In this document: piece by piece, positions 34,620 through 43,368 of the stretch
Layout: every line of letters begins with the position of its first letter
How positions within the stretch are numbered: the first letter of the stretch is position 1
From: Halocatena pleomorpha
GTDB taxonomy: Archaea > Halobacteriota > Halobacteria > Halobacteriales > Haloarculaceae
Direction: 5' to 3'
Length of the DNA: 64,000 bases
NCBI RefSeq assembly: GCF_003862495.1
Contig: NZ_RRCH01000022.1
Span: forward strand, 1-64,000
The notes under the pieces: generated by a model
The model's database searches: none
Told to the model about the DNA's origin: nothing
The model's input: only the letters and a program-made list of their open reading frames with translations
Made by a program: the position numbers and the translations under genes

Positions 34620-35354
34620 TCATGGTGTGTCGGTAGTACTGATTCCCGTGTCAGTGATCTGAAACCGTGCGCGCTCGCCAGTGGGTTTCGATCGATGCTT
34701 TTCGAGCTGTGCTCGTCTGTTGCCTCCCCGAAACCGTTCGAGACGGAGGACGGTACCAGACCAATGCATGAGTGTGTGCCCGCCGAGCGGCTGTGCCCGC
34801 TCTGTATCGGGATCGGTGAACACCTGATTGGTGATGAGGACGGCGAGATCGTACCGACGAGCGAGCGACAACAGATGTGTGACCTGTCGGGCGACCGCCC
34901 GAAGCGCGTCGCCGTCGTCGCGCTCAGTGCGTTCTAAGCGGTAGTAGCCGGTAGCACTGTCGAGTACGATGAGATCGACCGTTTGGGCGATCTCTGCGGC
35001 GTCCTTGACGGCTTCCTCCTGTTCTTGAAAATCGAGTGCTTCGCTGATGATCACGCGTGACGTGAGATCGTTGATATCGGTCCGGTCCGCTTCCGTCTCC
35101 GCGTCCGTTTTGATTGGAGAGCGGTCCAGTTGTGCGTACGCCAACTGTTCGAACCGATCGATCGAAAGATCCTCAGTGTCGATGTACAGCACGCGTTCCC
35201 CCGCCGCTGCCGTTTCGATCGCCGCCGAAAGCGCGAGATTCGTCTTTCCCGAGGCAGGCGGTCCGTACAGCTGCGTGATCGCACCACGGTCGAAGCCGCC
35301 ACCGAGCAGGTCGTCGATGGCCGAGCAGCCGGTCGTGATGGGGGTAGAACTCAC
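34620..35354 (-). CDS. radB: RadB recombinase paralogue
   Basis: 244 residues, RecA-fold core without the N-terminal helix-hairpin-helix of RadA. Walker A GPPASGKTNL (near 29), Walker B DLIVLDSATGYY (near 130), NQVF motif (near 178). RadB is a recombination mediator that helps RadA in haloarchaea. I chose GTG 35354 (reading SSTPITTGC) because a TATA-like TTTTTATCC lies 21-29 bases upstream on the minus strand; an ATG at 35396 would lie upstream of that box. Confidence 0.9.
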   Translation of the reverse strand: MSSTPITTGCSAIDDLLGGGFDRGAITQLYGPPASGKTNLALSAAIETAAAGERVLYIDTEDLSIDRFEQLAYAQLDRSPIKTDAETEADRTDINDLTSRVIISEALDFQEQEEAVKDAAEIAQTVDLIVLDSATGYYRLERTERDDGDALRAVARQVTHLLSLARRYDLAVLITNQVFTDPDTERAQPLGGHTLMHWSGTVLRLERFRGGNRRAQLEKHRSKPTGERARFQITDTGISTTDTP

Positions 35355-35436
35355 ACGCCGGGTACGGGAGGACGGATAAAAACGTCCACGGTCCATCGGT
35401 CGTCATCCTTTTGGCTACTCGTTGCCCCGATTCACC

Positions 35437-36141
35437 ATGACTGATTCGCGTGCGGATCTGGCCCGCCGGATGGCCGGAGAGGTCGTCCTAAGCGACGATC
35501 CCGGAACCACGCTTCGCAAGTGGCGCGATGACTTCGGCGTCTCTCAAACCGCGCTTGCACAGCAGCTTGATGTCTCGCCGTCCGTCGTTTCCGATTACGA
35601 GAGCGGCCGTCGACAGAGCCCTGGCATCGCGGTGGTCCGACGCATTGTCGAGGCGTTGCTCGACATCGACGAGGCGAACGGCGGCGAACATATCCACCGG
35701 TACACGCGCGTGCTCTCGGCCGGCTTCGAAAGCGACGTGGTCCACGACCTGCGGGAGTATCCGACACCGACATCGATCGAGGAGTTTCACGACACCGTCG
35801 AGGCCACGGAACTGGTTGAAGGTGACAGAACGACGATCGCTGGTCACACTGTTATCGACTCCATCGAAGCCATTACGCGACTTTCTAGCGAGGGATTCTA
35901 CCGCCTGTACGGCCAATCAACTAATCGCGTACTCGTGTTTACTAACGTTACACGGGGTGAATCCCCACTCGTTGCGCTGCGCGTCGTCTCACCGACGCCG
36001 ACTGCCGTCGTTCTCCACGGACTCACCCCTGACAAGCTATGGGATCACGCGACCGCGCTGGCTGCTGTCGACGGCTACTCGCTCGCAGTGACAGCACTCG
36101 AATTAGACGAAATGCTCGAACGACTCCGACTATCGCCGTAG
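35437..36141 (+). CDS. XRE-type HTH transcriptional regulator
   Basis: 234 residues. A Cro/C1-like helix-turn-helix (about 25-75: WRDDFGVSQTALAQQLDVSPSVVSDYESGRRQSPG) is joined to a C-terminal alpha/beta domain of about 140 residues (EGFYRLYGQSTNRVLVFTNVTRGESPLVALRVVSP). The C-terminal region resembles a conserved archaeal regulator family whose ligand is unknown. The ATG at 35437 is taken as start; an upstream TTG is weaker. Divergent from radB. Confidence 0.78.
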   Translation: MTDSRADLARRMAGEVVLSDDPGTTLRKWRDDFGVSQTALAQQLDVSPSVVSDYESGRRQSPGIAVVRRIVEALLDIDEANGGEHIHRYTRVLSAGFESDVVHDLREYPTPTSIEEFHDTVEATELVEGDRTTIAGHTVIDSIEAITRLSSEGFYRLYGQSTNRVLVFTNVTRGESPLVALRVVSPTPTAVVLHGLTPDKLWDHATALAAVDGYSLAVTALELDEMLERLRLSP

Positions 36142-36218
36142 CTACGAAAATACACAAACAACAACAGAAAACACACAGAAGATTGAATCGATATATGTAG
36201 GAGTATTGGTGTGTAATG

Positions 36219-36268
36219 GACGGTCCCCCGTCTATCCCCCCGTCGTGAAACAGTAATGGATTTAATAC
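36219..36268 (+). promoter_or_regulatory. promoter with inverted repeat before the HFX_2341-like gene
   Basis: GACGG (36219-36223) and CCGTC (36228-36232) form a short inverted repeat; the TATA-like TTTAATA at about 36261-36267 is 26 bases before ATG 36291, giving a leaderless transcript. Possible autoregulatory operator upstream of the core promoter. Confidence 0.4.
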
Positions 36269-36290
36269 CACGTGCTCATTTCACCACAGT

Positions 36291-37031
36291 ATGAACACTA
36301 TCGATGAAGTACACATTGCACCGTTAGGATACGAGTACGATCGGGTGTTGGGACCTGCGTGTCAGTACGATATCGACGTTATCTATCTGCTCGAACACGA
36401 CGAGCCGACGGCAGAGAAGCCGGATTACCACGAGGCACTCAAAACGGAACTCGTCGAGACGGGCATCGAGACCCGTTCCCGGACGGTCGATCTCATGGAT
36501 GTGTACGACGTGTTGGGCGAAGTCACGACGCTAGTCTCCGAACACGTAGACGATATCGTTCGCGTCAACGTCTCAAGCGGGTCAAAACTCTCAGCGGTCG
36601 GTGCGACAATCGCGTGTATGGCGACGGACGCAACGGCGTACTACGTTCACCCCGAAGGCTACGCCCACGCCGACCGTGCTGAACGCCAGAGCTACGGCTA
36701 CGTCGACGACGAAGTGCTCCCAACCTACCCGATCGAGTCACCGACGAGGGATCAGGTGGCAGCGATGGATTTTCTCGCGTTAGAGACGACCGAGATGTAC
36801 ACACCGAAAAAGAAGGACATCATCGAATACGCAGAGGAGAACGAACTCTCATTCATTTCTGAAAACCAACCCGCGAACGATAAAGCGAAGTTCGCGTTGC
36901 TCAACGCTAACATCATCGATCCACTCAAAGAAAACCACTACATCGAGGTGAACACGGTTGGGCGTCAAAAACAGGTCACGCTCACTGATACCGGTCGGAA
37001 TGCGCTGCGAGCGTTCCGACACAAGATATGA
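36291..37031 (+). CDS. HFX_2341-family CARF-like wHTH regulator
   Basis: 246 residues. The N-terminal domain (about 1-140) has a Rossmann-like pattern with IAPLGYEYDRVLGPACQY and VNVSSGSKLSAVGATIACMA, a glycine/serine loop at the place where CARF domains bind nucleotide ligand. The C-terminal winged helix (about 160-246, with ALLNANIIDPLKENHYIEV and VTLTDTGRNAL) should bind DNA. It matches the haloarchaeal HFX_2341 regulator family, considered CARF-like. It lies about 6 kb from the csx1/cas10 genes, so a link to cyclic-nucleotide signalling is possible but unproven. Confidence 0.75.
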   Translation: MNTIDEVHIAPLGYEYDRVLGPACQYDIDVIYLLEHDEPTAEKPDYHEALKTELVETGIETRSRTVDLMDVYDVLGEVTTLVSEHVDDIVRVNVSSGSKLSAVGATIACMATDATAYYVHPEGYAHADRAERQSYGYVDDEVLPTYPIESPTRDQVAAMDFLALETTEMYTPKKKDIIEYAEENELSFISENQPANDKAKFALLNANIIDPLKENHYIEVNTVGRQKQVTLTDTGRNALRAFRHKI

Positions 37032-37601
37032 TTGCCCTCTGGAATGACTATGGCGCGCTTATAGCTGCTGTTCTCCATTGCTCGGCCTGTGTCCGCGTCT
37101 GGTCGCCTGAATCGACAGCCGAATCACGGCAGTCCTGAGCCTGATCGACGATAATGCAGATAGTATTGATAGTGTTCATGCTACCAATACCATTGATAGG
37201 ATGAATACATGTTCATGTCATACGATAGAATTGAATTAGTACTAGCTCTATCGGTTAGTTGATGGTGCCTCAGTCAACCACCGACCGATCGAACGCCCCG
37301 TTGTGGGGATCGGCTCGTGGTTTCACGAACATCCGTGCGATCGGATCGGTTGCGATCCCCGCTGCTCGCTTTGGCCTTCCATTCGTGCAATCACCGATCC
37401 CTCGTGCTCGGATCAGACTTGGGCATCATCGTCACCGGTCGTTCAGGAACGGTGTCACGTTCGATCGTGACGCCGAACGCGTGAAACTGAGCGTGTGAGA
37501 CAGAGCGCGTGAGCGATCGGCGGTCACCGTGCGCCGCCGTGCACGCCGGCTTTTTCAATAGAGTTCTGCCGTGATACTGTCGGCTCACCGATGAAAGTGC
37601 T
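37032..37601. other. 570-bp region without a convincing gene
   Basis: The part 37150-37260 is AT-rich and repetitive: TTGATAG at 37166-37172 and 37193-37199, GTTCATG at 37174-37180 and 37211-37217, and GTATTG/CAATAC (37163-37168, 37185-37190). It could be a regulatory region or remnant of a mobile element. Open frames in 37259-37675 have no recognisable protein pattern. Confidence 0.5.
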
Positions 37602-38288
37602 TTACGAGAGAAATGGGATGGGTCCAAGAACATCGAGAACGACCACTGAGAGGTACAGCTGTCCGAGACCGGCAAGAACCATCGTCGCTGCCGCGATCGT
37701 TTGGAAATGGTCGGTGAAATGACCGAGCTGTCGCCACACGTCGGTTCCGACCGTGGCCAGCAGCGTTACCCCCACGAGCGGGAGCGCGACGGATAGCGCG
37801 TACGCTCCAAAGATGATTGCGGCCTGGAAGGGCGGGAACGCGAGCGCTTGGGTCAGGACGCCAAGGAGGACGGGAACGACACACCCCGCTGCGGCGGCGG
37901 CGTACGCCGCGCCGAACAGACCGAATCCGAGTACGGACCCGGAGCGTTCGGGCAGCGGAATCCGGAGTTCAGGTGCGTGGCCACTGAGCAACAGCACACC
38001 GAACGCGATCAGCGCGAACCCAACGATCGGTTCGAGCAGTGGCAGATGTTGGAGCACCGCCCGCCCAAGCGTGAAGCCGACGGCACCGACCGCTCCAAGA
38101 ACAGCGAGCGCGCTCGTGGCGGCGAGACTGGCTGGAAGAACGATCCCTGTCCGTCCGGTGTCCTCGTGGTGGATGAAATAACCGACGTACCCCGGCAAAA
38201 GCGGGAACGCACACGGTGCGAAGAAGGTAGCCACGCCCCCTGTCACCGCGAACACGAATGCACCGGCAAATGTCGATGATCCGATCAT
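37602..38288 (-). CDS. ccdA: CcdA/DsbD-like membrane thiol reductant transporter
   Basis: 228 residues with six transmembrane helices. The first helix carries TFFAPCAFPLLPGY (Cys about 26) and the fourth AAAAGCVVPVLLG, the two conserved cysteines and prolines of CcdA. It moves reducing equivalents across the membrane to extracytoplasmic thioredoxin-like proteins. The TlpA-like gene lies 15 bases upstream and a Sco gene before that, forming a likely operon for redox or copper-site assembly. Confidence 0.9.
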   Translation of the reverse strand: MIGSSTFAGAFVFAVTGGVATFFAPCAFPLLPGYVGYFIHHEDTGRTGIVLPASLAATSALAVLGAVGAVGFTLGRAVLQHLPLLEPIVGFALIAFGVLLLSGHAPELRIPLPERSGSVLGFGLFGAAYAAAAAGCVVPVLLGVLTQALAFPPFQAAIIFGAYALSVALPLVGVTLLATVGTDVWRQLGHFTDHFQTIAAATMVLAGLGQLYLSVVVLDVLGPIPFLS

Positions 38289-38303
38289 TGCAACCGGTTG
38301 GGA

Positions 38304-38870
38304 TCACCCATCGTTTCCGAGCGCGGTTTCGATGTTCGACCGGAGCGTTTCCGCCGTCGCCACCCCGTCGTGTCGCCACGTGATCGTTCCGCTGGCGTCG
38401 CTGATAGCGACGTACGGCAATCGACTGGCATTGAGTGCTGTCATGAGGTCGCTGTTCGGATCGAGTCCGACTGTCCAGTCGCCGCCGTGTCGCTGCCACC
38501 ATTGACGGATGTCTGCCCGTGTGAGCGTCTCACCGATGTGCTCGTTCGTCACTGAGACGAACGTGACGGCCGGATCGTCACCATACTCCGTGGTGAGGGG
38601 TGTCAACGACTCCATCTGCTCGACGCAGGGCGTACACCACGTTGCGAACAGATCAATCACCGTCACGGTGTCGGTAGCCGGCAGTCGGGCTGTTCCCGAC
38701 GTGGAGCCACGGGCGTCGATCGTCTCGATCTCAAGCGGTAGTCCGTTGTCGGCGTCGGACGGCGTTCGGGTACTGAGCCACGCACTGGCTGAGAGGATTC
38801 CCACGCCACCGAGTCCGGCCAACAACTGCCGACGACTGACGGCTACTCCTGAGTCCGAATCCGAGTCCAT
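38304..38870 (-). CDS. TlpA-like extracytoplasmic thioredoxin
   Basis: 188 residues. The N-terminal SRRQLLAGLGGVGILSASAW is a twin-arginine signal, so it is exported folded. The thioredoxin domain has the active site FATWCTPC (near 73-80) and the cis-proline motif SRLPYVAI. It likely reduces cysteines of cytochrome c or Cu-site proteins and is re-reduced by the neighbouring CcdA. Five bases separate it from the Sco gene. Confidence 0.88.
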   Translation of the reverse strand: MDSDSDSGVAVSRRQLLAGLGGVGILSASAWLSTRTPSDADNGLPLEIETIDARGSTSGTARLPATDTVTVIDLFATWCTPCVEQMESLTPLTTEYGDDPAVTFVSVTNEHIGETLTRADIRQWWQRHGGDWTVGLDPNSDLMTALNASRLPYVAISDASGTITWRHDGVATAETLRSNIETALGNDG

Positions 38871-38875
38871 CCGTG

Positions 38876-39541
38876 TTACCGTACCTTTTTCAGATCGTTG
38901 ATGATCTGCTCTGGATCCGGAGACTTTTCACTGTACGCCCGCTCGACGTAGCCATCAGCGTTGGCGAGCACGACTACCATCGTATGCGTGAACATGTAAT
39001 TGTCGCTGTTTTTCATCGGATCCTTCACGAATCTCACGCCGAATTTCTTTTGGATGACTTCAGTGGCACGTTGTTCGGATTTCGGCCGAAGAAACTGCCA
39101 GTTATCCACGTCGGTGGCGATGTTCATTTTCTCGGTGTACGCTTTGAGCCGTTTGGCGTCATCGCGCGCCGGATCGAACGTCATTGGTACGAAGGTGACC
39201 GAATCGGTGTATCCGTTCTCGATCGAGTCCATTTGCACCTTCTGTAGCGCACCGATAAGCAACGGGCAGACGGTTCGACAGTGGCTGAAAAAGAACGTCG
39301 TGAGAACTGGCGTATCGATATTTCTGATCGACACCGACTTTCCGTCGATCGGTGCCGGAACCGTCACATCCGGAAGCTTATCGTTCCAATTCGGATATGA
39401 ATATTCATCGGAGTATTTTTCTGGCTGATTGAGCGTCACGTTCGGATTGGAATCCAACGCGCCGCCCAGACAACCAGCAAGCGCTCCCAACGTCCCTGTT
39501 CCGGTGACTGCGAGCGATTTGAGAACCCTCCGCCGCTTCAT
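38876..39541 (-). CDS. SCO1/SenC-type copper chaperone lipoprotein
   Basis: 221 residues. Tat-type start MKRRRVLKSLAV with a lipobox GALAGC, so it is exported and lipid-anchored. The thioredoxin-like domain has the copper-binding CxxxC (HCRTVCP, near 89-95) and the later His in FTHTMVV (near 186). Sco proteins deliver copper to the CuA site of terminal oxidases. First gene of the Sco-TlpA-CcdA set. Confidence 0.88.
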   Translation of the reverse strand: MKRRRVLKSLAVTGTGTLGALAGCLGGALDSNPNVTLNQPEKYSDEYSYPNWNDKLPDVTVPAPIDGKSVSIRNIDTPVLTTFFFSHCRTVCPLLIGALQKVQMDSIENGYTDSVTFVPMTFDPARDDAKRLKAYTEKMNIATDVDNWQFLRPKSEQRATEVIQKKFGVRFVKDPMKNSDNYMFTHTMVVVLANADGYVERAYSEKSPDPEQIINDLKKVR

Positions 39542-39617
39542 ATCTCCCTAAGCGGGACCGAGGGATAAGGCCTGTTTGGTTCGATTCACGAACAAGCGAG
39601 CAGTTCTTCGTCAACGA

Positions 39618-39965
39618 TCACTGGTAGGCCAAGCTCATGATCCACTGGGAGAAGGCGTCGCTGTTGGGTTCGACTTCGTCGTCAGCAACGAACGGCGACA
39701 GCATATCACCCGCCATGAGCAACGAGAAATCCAGATCTCGCGTTGCGGGCGTGAGATAGTAGGTGTTGTGTCCGTTGTACACCGCGTCTTCGCGCTGAAT
39801 GAGTCCTTGTTCGGCTAGCGATTCGACGATCCGGCTGCCGGTTCGAGAGGAGACATCGAGTTCCTTCCAGAAATCGCTCTGATGGATCCCGCCCGTCTCG
39901 CGGATGAGCGCAAGGCCCGCGCGTTCGTCATCCGAAAGGTCGTCCTCATCGGCTGCAACGCTCAT
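39618..39965 (-). CDS. winged-helix transcriptional regulator
   Basis: 115 residues. A wHTH region (about 10-75: RAGLALIRETGGIHQSDFWKELDVSSRTGSRIVESLAEQGLIQRE) followed by a wing with NGHNTYYLTPA. The pattern resembles MarR/Lrp-like archaeal regulators. I chose ATG 39965 because the TATA-like TTTAA in the palindrome at 39986-39998 is about 27 bases upstream. It lies just upstream of the Sco/TlpA/CcdA group in the same orientation and could control it. Confidence 0.75.
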   Translation of the reverse strand: MSVAADEDDLSDDERAGLALIRETGGIHQSDFWKELDVSSRTGSRIVESLAEQGLIQREDAVYNGHNTYYLTPATRDLDFSLLMAGDMLSPFVADDEVEPNSDAFSQWIMSLAYQ

Positions 39966-39985
39966 GGTGTACATTCGGGCTGTGG

Positions 39986-39998
39986 ACGGTTTAACCGT
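39986..39998 (-). promoter_or_regulatory. palindrome over the wHTH gene promoter
   Basis: ACGGTTTAACCGT is a perfect 13-base palindrome containing the TATA-like core of the adjacent regulator gene. A dimeric wHTH product binding here would shut its own promoter. Confidence 0.5.
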
Positions 39999-40191
39999 TT
40001 TGTCAACTACCGCTTTGGAGATGGCAACAAGCATTCCCAATCGATCATCTCCGTGTCACTGGTGTTCTCCGTTGGAGACGTTCACCGTGTAGGAATCGAT
40101 GGCTTCATGATATGTGACTGTCTCGTCGGTGTATGGTATCTATCGGTGCGAGATACATCACAGTCCGATCCACCACGATCAGTGAACCGTT

Positions 40192-41130
40192 GTGAGAGGC
40201 GAGCTAGATCCACAAGTTGACGTTATCCTCGAACTCGTAAACGACTACGACATCACGCTCTCGGGGGCAGACGTTTCCGAATCGAGACAGGAGCTCGAAA
40301 CGATGATCGACCTTGCTGGTGACGATCCGGTTTCGGTAGGCGAGGTGGCGGATTTCACCATCGACGCTGAAGACCGGGATCTACCGGCCCGAGCGTACGT
40401 CCCTGAGGGAGAGGGTCCGTTTCCCGTCGTCGCCTTTTTCCACGGCGGGGGGTTCGTTCTTGGAAGCGTCGATGCCTATGATAACCTGTGTCGCCTCCTC
40501 GCACGGGAATCGTCGTGTCTTGTGGTCTCGGTCGAGTACCGTCTCGCGCCGGAACATCCGTGGCCGGCAGCGCTCGAAGACTGTTATGCTGCGACTCGGT
40601 GGCTCTCACGCAACGCCGACCGGTTCGGAGGTGACAGCACGCGGCTCGCAGTTGCCGGCGATAGCGCGGGCGGGAACCTCTCAGCCACAGTGTCGCTGCT
40701 CGCCCGCGAGCGTGGTATGATCGATATCAATTGCCAGATCCTTCTCTACCCGTCGACCGCTTCGTTCGAACCCATGGATTCACGCGCTGCGAACGCGTCG
40801 GGATATTTCCTCACGGCCGAGGATCTCGTTTGGTTCGTCGGGCATTACATCGAAGACTCGTTCGACGCACACAATCCGCTCGCGTTCCCGCTTCAGGCGC
40901 GCGATCTCTCGGAACTGCCCCCCGCGTTCGTCCTCACGTGTGGATTCGATCCGCTCCGCGACGAGGGAATCGCGTACGCTGACCGACTCCGCGATGCTGG
41001 TGTCGATGTCGAGCACACCAACTACGAATCGATGATCCACGGCTTTCTCACCATGGAAGGAATCGTTGACCGCGCCCGCGAGGGTATCGACGAGGTCGCT
41101 ACCTACCTCCAGCGCGAGTTGCACCCATGA
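40192..41130 (+). CDS. alpha/beta hydrolase, hormone-sensitive-lipase family
   Basis: 312 residues, starting at GTG 40192. The oxyanion-hole motif HGGGFVLGS (near 84) and nucleophile elbow GDSAGGN (near 155) are typical of HSL-type esterases; the catalytic Asp is probably in CGFDPLRDE (near 250) and His in IHGF (near 281). It likely hydrolyses short acyl esters in the cytoplasm. It runs 32 bases into the 3' end of the convergent NRDE gene. Confidence 0.85.
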   Translation: MRGELDPQVDVILELVNDYDITLSGADVSESRQELETMIDLAGDDPVSVGEVADFTIDAEDRDLPARAYVPEGEGPFPVVAFFHGGGFVLGSVDAYDNLCRLLARESSCLVVSVEYRLAPEHPWPAALEDCYAATRWLSRNADRFGGDSTRLAVAGDSAGGNLSATVSLLARERGMIDINCQILLYPSTASFEPMDSRAANASGYFLTAEDLVWFVGHYIEDSFDAHNPLAFPLQARDLSELPPAFVLTCGFDPLRDEGIAYADRLRDAGVDVEHTNYESMIHGFLTMEGIVDRAREGIDEVATYLQRELHP

Positions 41131-41878
41131 GCTGTTCGTCGATCTGTTCGAAGTCGGTTCGACACGGGGGACCGTCTGCGAACGCGTACTGGTCTGAGAA
41201 GCGTTGCTCCTCGTTATCGACGCGGATGAGCGAAGACGACCGGGTGCCGAAGTCGTCGCCGTGGATGCAAACGCCGCATTCGTGATCTGACAGCGCGTTG
41301 GCGGCGCGCTCGTGCCATCCCTGTGCCGACTCGCTGGGTCGGGGCTGGAGATGTTCGTAGAGTCGGCGTCCGTTTTCGGCCTGCTGGCGGCTCGCCTCGG
41401 GACGGGCCGAGAGGATATCGTACTCCGTGTTGTATCCGGCGTTCATGATCACGTGGACGCCCGGTGATAGGGTGGACACTGATGGGTGTCCGTCGTATTC
41501 AATGAGGAGGGCACTGTTTTCGTCAGCGACGAGCAGGTTGAAAGCGTTGTACGACCGAGCGTCGAGCTCGCGCTCGATGGTGCGACAGGCAGCAGTCGCT
41601 TCCTGTTGTTCGAGCGCGTCACGGACGAGTAGCCCTCTGGACCGATCATCGTCGAGATCGGCGTCAACCCAGCCGTTGGTGATGGCGGCCACCACGCCAG
41701 CTTCGTTGTACCCGATCCATGTGCCACCGCTTTCGTCGTCGATCGGTGCGAGCACCTGCGGGTCACGGTCGATGATCCGCGGTGGGTGTGACGGACGGTC
41801 GTACAGTTCGTCTCGGTTCGCTCCGAGGAGGATCGGCGTCCCCTCGAAGACTTGCCACGCAATGATGAGGGTGCACAC
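41099..41878 (-). CDS. NRDE (TANGO2) family protein
   Basis: 259 residues beginning MCTLIIAWQ, with the family hallmark GANRDELYDRPSHPP (near 19) and GGTWIGYNEAGVVAAITN. The N-terminal Cys2 after Met removal suggests an Ntn-hydrolase-like nucleophile. Members are linked to haem and lipid metabolism in eukaryotes; the archaeal role is unknown. Overlaps the convergent esterase gene by 32 bases. Confidence 0.88.
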   Translation of the reverse strand: MCTLIIAWQVFEGTPILLGANRDELYDRPSHPPRIIDRDPQVLAPIDDESGGTWIGYNEAGVVAAITNGWVDADLDDDRSRGLLVRDALEQQEATAACRTIERELDARSYNAFNLLVADENSALLIEYDGHPSVSTLSPGVHVIMNAGYNTEYDILSARPEASRQQAENGRRLYEHLQPRPSESAQGWHERAANALSDHECGVCIHGDDFGTRSSSLIRVDNEEQRFSDQYAFADGPPCRTDFEQIDEQLMGATRAGGR

Positions 41879-41901
41879 GCCTTGACAGAGGTGACGCGGC
41901 G

Positions 41902-43368
41902 TTAAGTCGTACTCGCCGTCAAACGTTCACGGACCGCCTCACGGTCGATGGTTCCCGACGCGGTTCGCGGGATCGATCCGAACGCGACGATCCGAGGCCG
42001 CTTGTGGCTCGATAGCCGGGAACGACAGTGTGCGTCGATCGCCTGCTTCTCGACAGCGTCCGATCGTTCGAGCAACACGCCGATCCGTTCGCCCCACTCC
42101 TCGTCAGGGACGCCGACGACCGCCGCGTCGGTGATCGCGGGATGTTCACACACCACCTCGACGATTTCCGTGGGATCGACGGTTTCCCCGCCAGTGACGA
42201 TGCGGTCGTCCGCGCGTCCCTCGATCCAGAGCCGGTTGTCAGCGTCGAGATAACCGATGTCCCCGGTTCGAAATCCAAACTCACAGAACGCCGCCGCTGT
42301 CGCTTGCGGATCCTCGTAGTAGCCGGGCGTGACAGTTGGACCGGAGACGATGATCTCGCCGCGCTCACCGGCAGAAACCGGAGTGCCGCTGGAATCAACA
42401 ACGGTGACGGTCGTTAGAAATAGCGGTCGACCGACGGTTCCGGGGGTCGCCGTCGCCTCGCTCGGCCGGGCGGTGGCAATCTGCGAGGCGGCTTCAGTCA
42501 TCCCGTACGTCGGATAGACCGGGATCCCTCGGTCGTCACACCGTTCGATCAGTGCTTCAGACGCCGGTGCGCCACCGAGGAGAACGCTCCGGAGCGAGTC
42601 GGGAAGCGTCCCCGCATCGAGGAGTCGATCGAGCACGACGGGCACGAGCGAGACGCCCGTGGCTTCGTATTCCGTCAGCGCGTCGAGCAACGGTTTAGGA
42701 TCCGTCGAGGCGAGCAAGAGAGTAGTTCCATCGATCACTGCTCGGTAGATCGGTGCGAGTCCACCCATGTGATGAATCCCGAGCGGAGAACACCACCGAT
42801 CCGTCGGAAGCACACCGAGCCGGTCAGCCGAGGCGACGGCGCTCATACAGACGTTGCCGACCGTCAGTACGACGAGTTTGGGGTGGCCGGTTGTCCCCGA
42901 GGTGAACAGCATGACGAGCGGATCGTCGAACTGCCACTCAGGGGTGTCAACCGGTGCCCGTGGTTCCCCGGTAAGCGCCCTGACCTGACCGCCCGAATCG
43001 ACCGATCGGACGGGAACCGATGGATCGACGGCAGTGACGAGTCGCTCGGTCGCCTGCTCGCAGATGAGACAGTCGGGATCGGCGTGTTTGAGTTGCTCTG
43101 TGAACTCCGATTCGGTTCCATCTGGACCGAACGGGATCACGACGGCACCGACGCGCATCGCGGCATGAACGACCCGAACCGCGGCTGGTCGGGAGTGGAG
43201 CACGATCCCGAGAGTCCCGTTTGTGACACCCAGCGCTGTCAGCCGAGCAGCCAGATCTTCGACAGCCGCATCGAGCGCGGCGTACGTCTCGCTCGCGCCG
43301 GTCGTCGACGCGGTGAGCGCCGTCGTGTCTGGCGATACGACAGCCCGGTGGGAGAGCCAATCACGCAT
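41902..43368 (-). CDS. menE: o-succinylbenzoate-CoA ligase
   Basis: 488-residue adenylate-forming enzyme that activates o-succinylbenzoate in menaquinone synthesis. Motifs: LFTSGTTGHPKLV (near 163), GIPVYPTYGMTEAA (near 305), FRTGDIGYLD (near 388) and the C-terminal lysine in GTIDREAVRER-type ends (RTASGTIDR). Start ATG 43368 overlaps the menC stop by 8 bases; a longer open frame inside menC has no similarity. Last gene of menB-A-C-E. Confidence 0.93.
   Translation of the reverse strand: MRDWLSHRAVVSPDTTALTASTTGASETYAALDAAVEDLAARLTALGVTNGTLGIVLHSRPAAVRVVHAAMRVGAVVIPFGPDGTESEFTEQLKHADPDCLICEQATERLVTAVDPSVPVRSVDSGGQVRALTGEPRAPVDTPEWQFDDPLVMLFTSGTTGHPKLVVLTVGNVCMSAVASADRLGVLPTDRWCSPLGIHHMGGLAPIYRAVIDGTTLLLASTDPKPLLDALTEYEATGVSLVPVVLDRLLDAGTLPDSLRSVLLGGAPASEALIERCDDRGIPVYPTYGMTEAASQIATARPSEATATPGTVGRPLFLTTVTVVDSSGTPVSAGERGEIIVSGPTVTPGYYEDPQATAAAFCEFGFRTGDIGYLDADNRLWIEGRADDRIVTGGETVDPTEIVEVVCEHPAITDAAVVGVPDEEWGERIGVLLERSDAVEKQAIDAHCRSRLSSHKRPRIVAFGSIPRTASGTIDREAVRERLTASTT

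Noticed and set aside
37259-37675. Open frames on both strands (79 and 94 codons) in the region before ccdA
   Set aside because: Low-complexity Arg/Ser-rich translations typical of non-coding frames in GC-rich DNA; no start signal or family pattern.
39573-39600. GGTTCGATTCACGAAC, resembling a tRNA T-arm
   Set aside because: No acceptor, D or anticodon arms can be formed around it.
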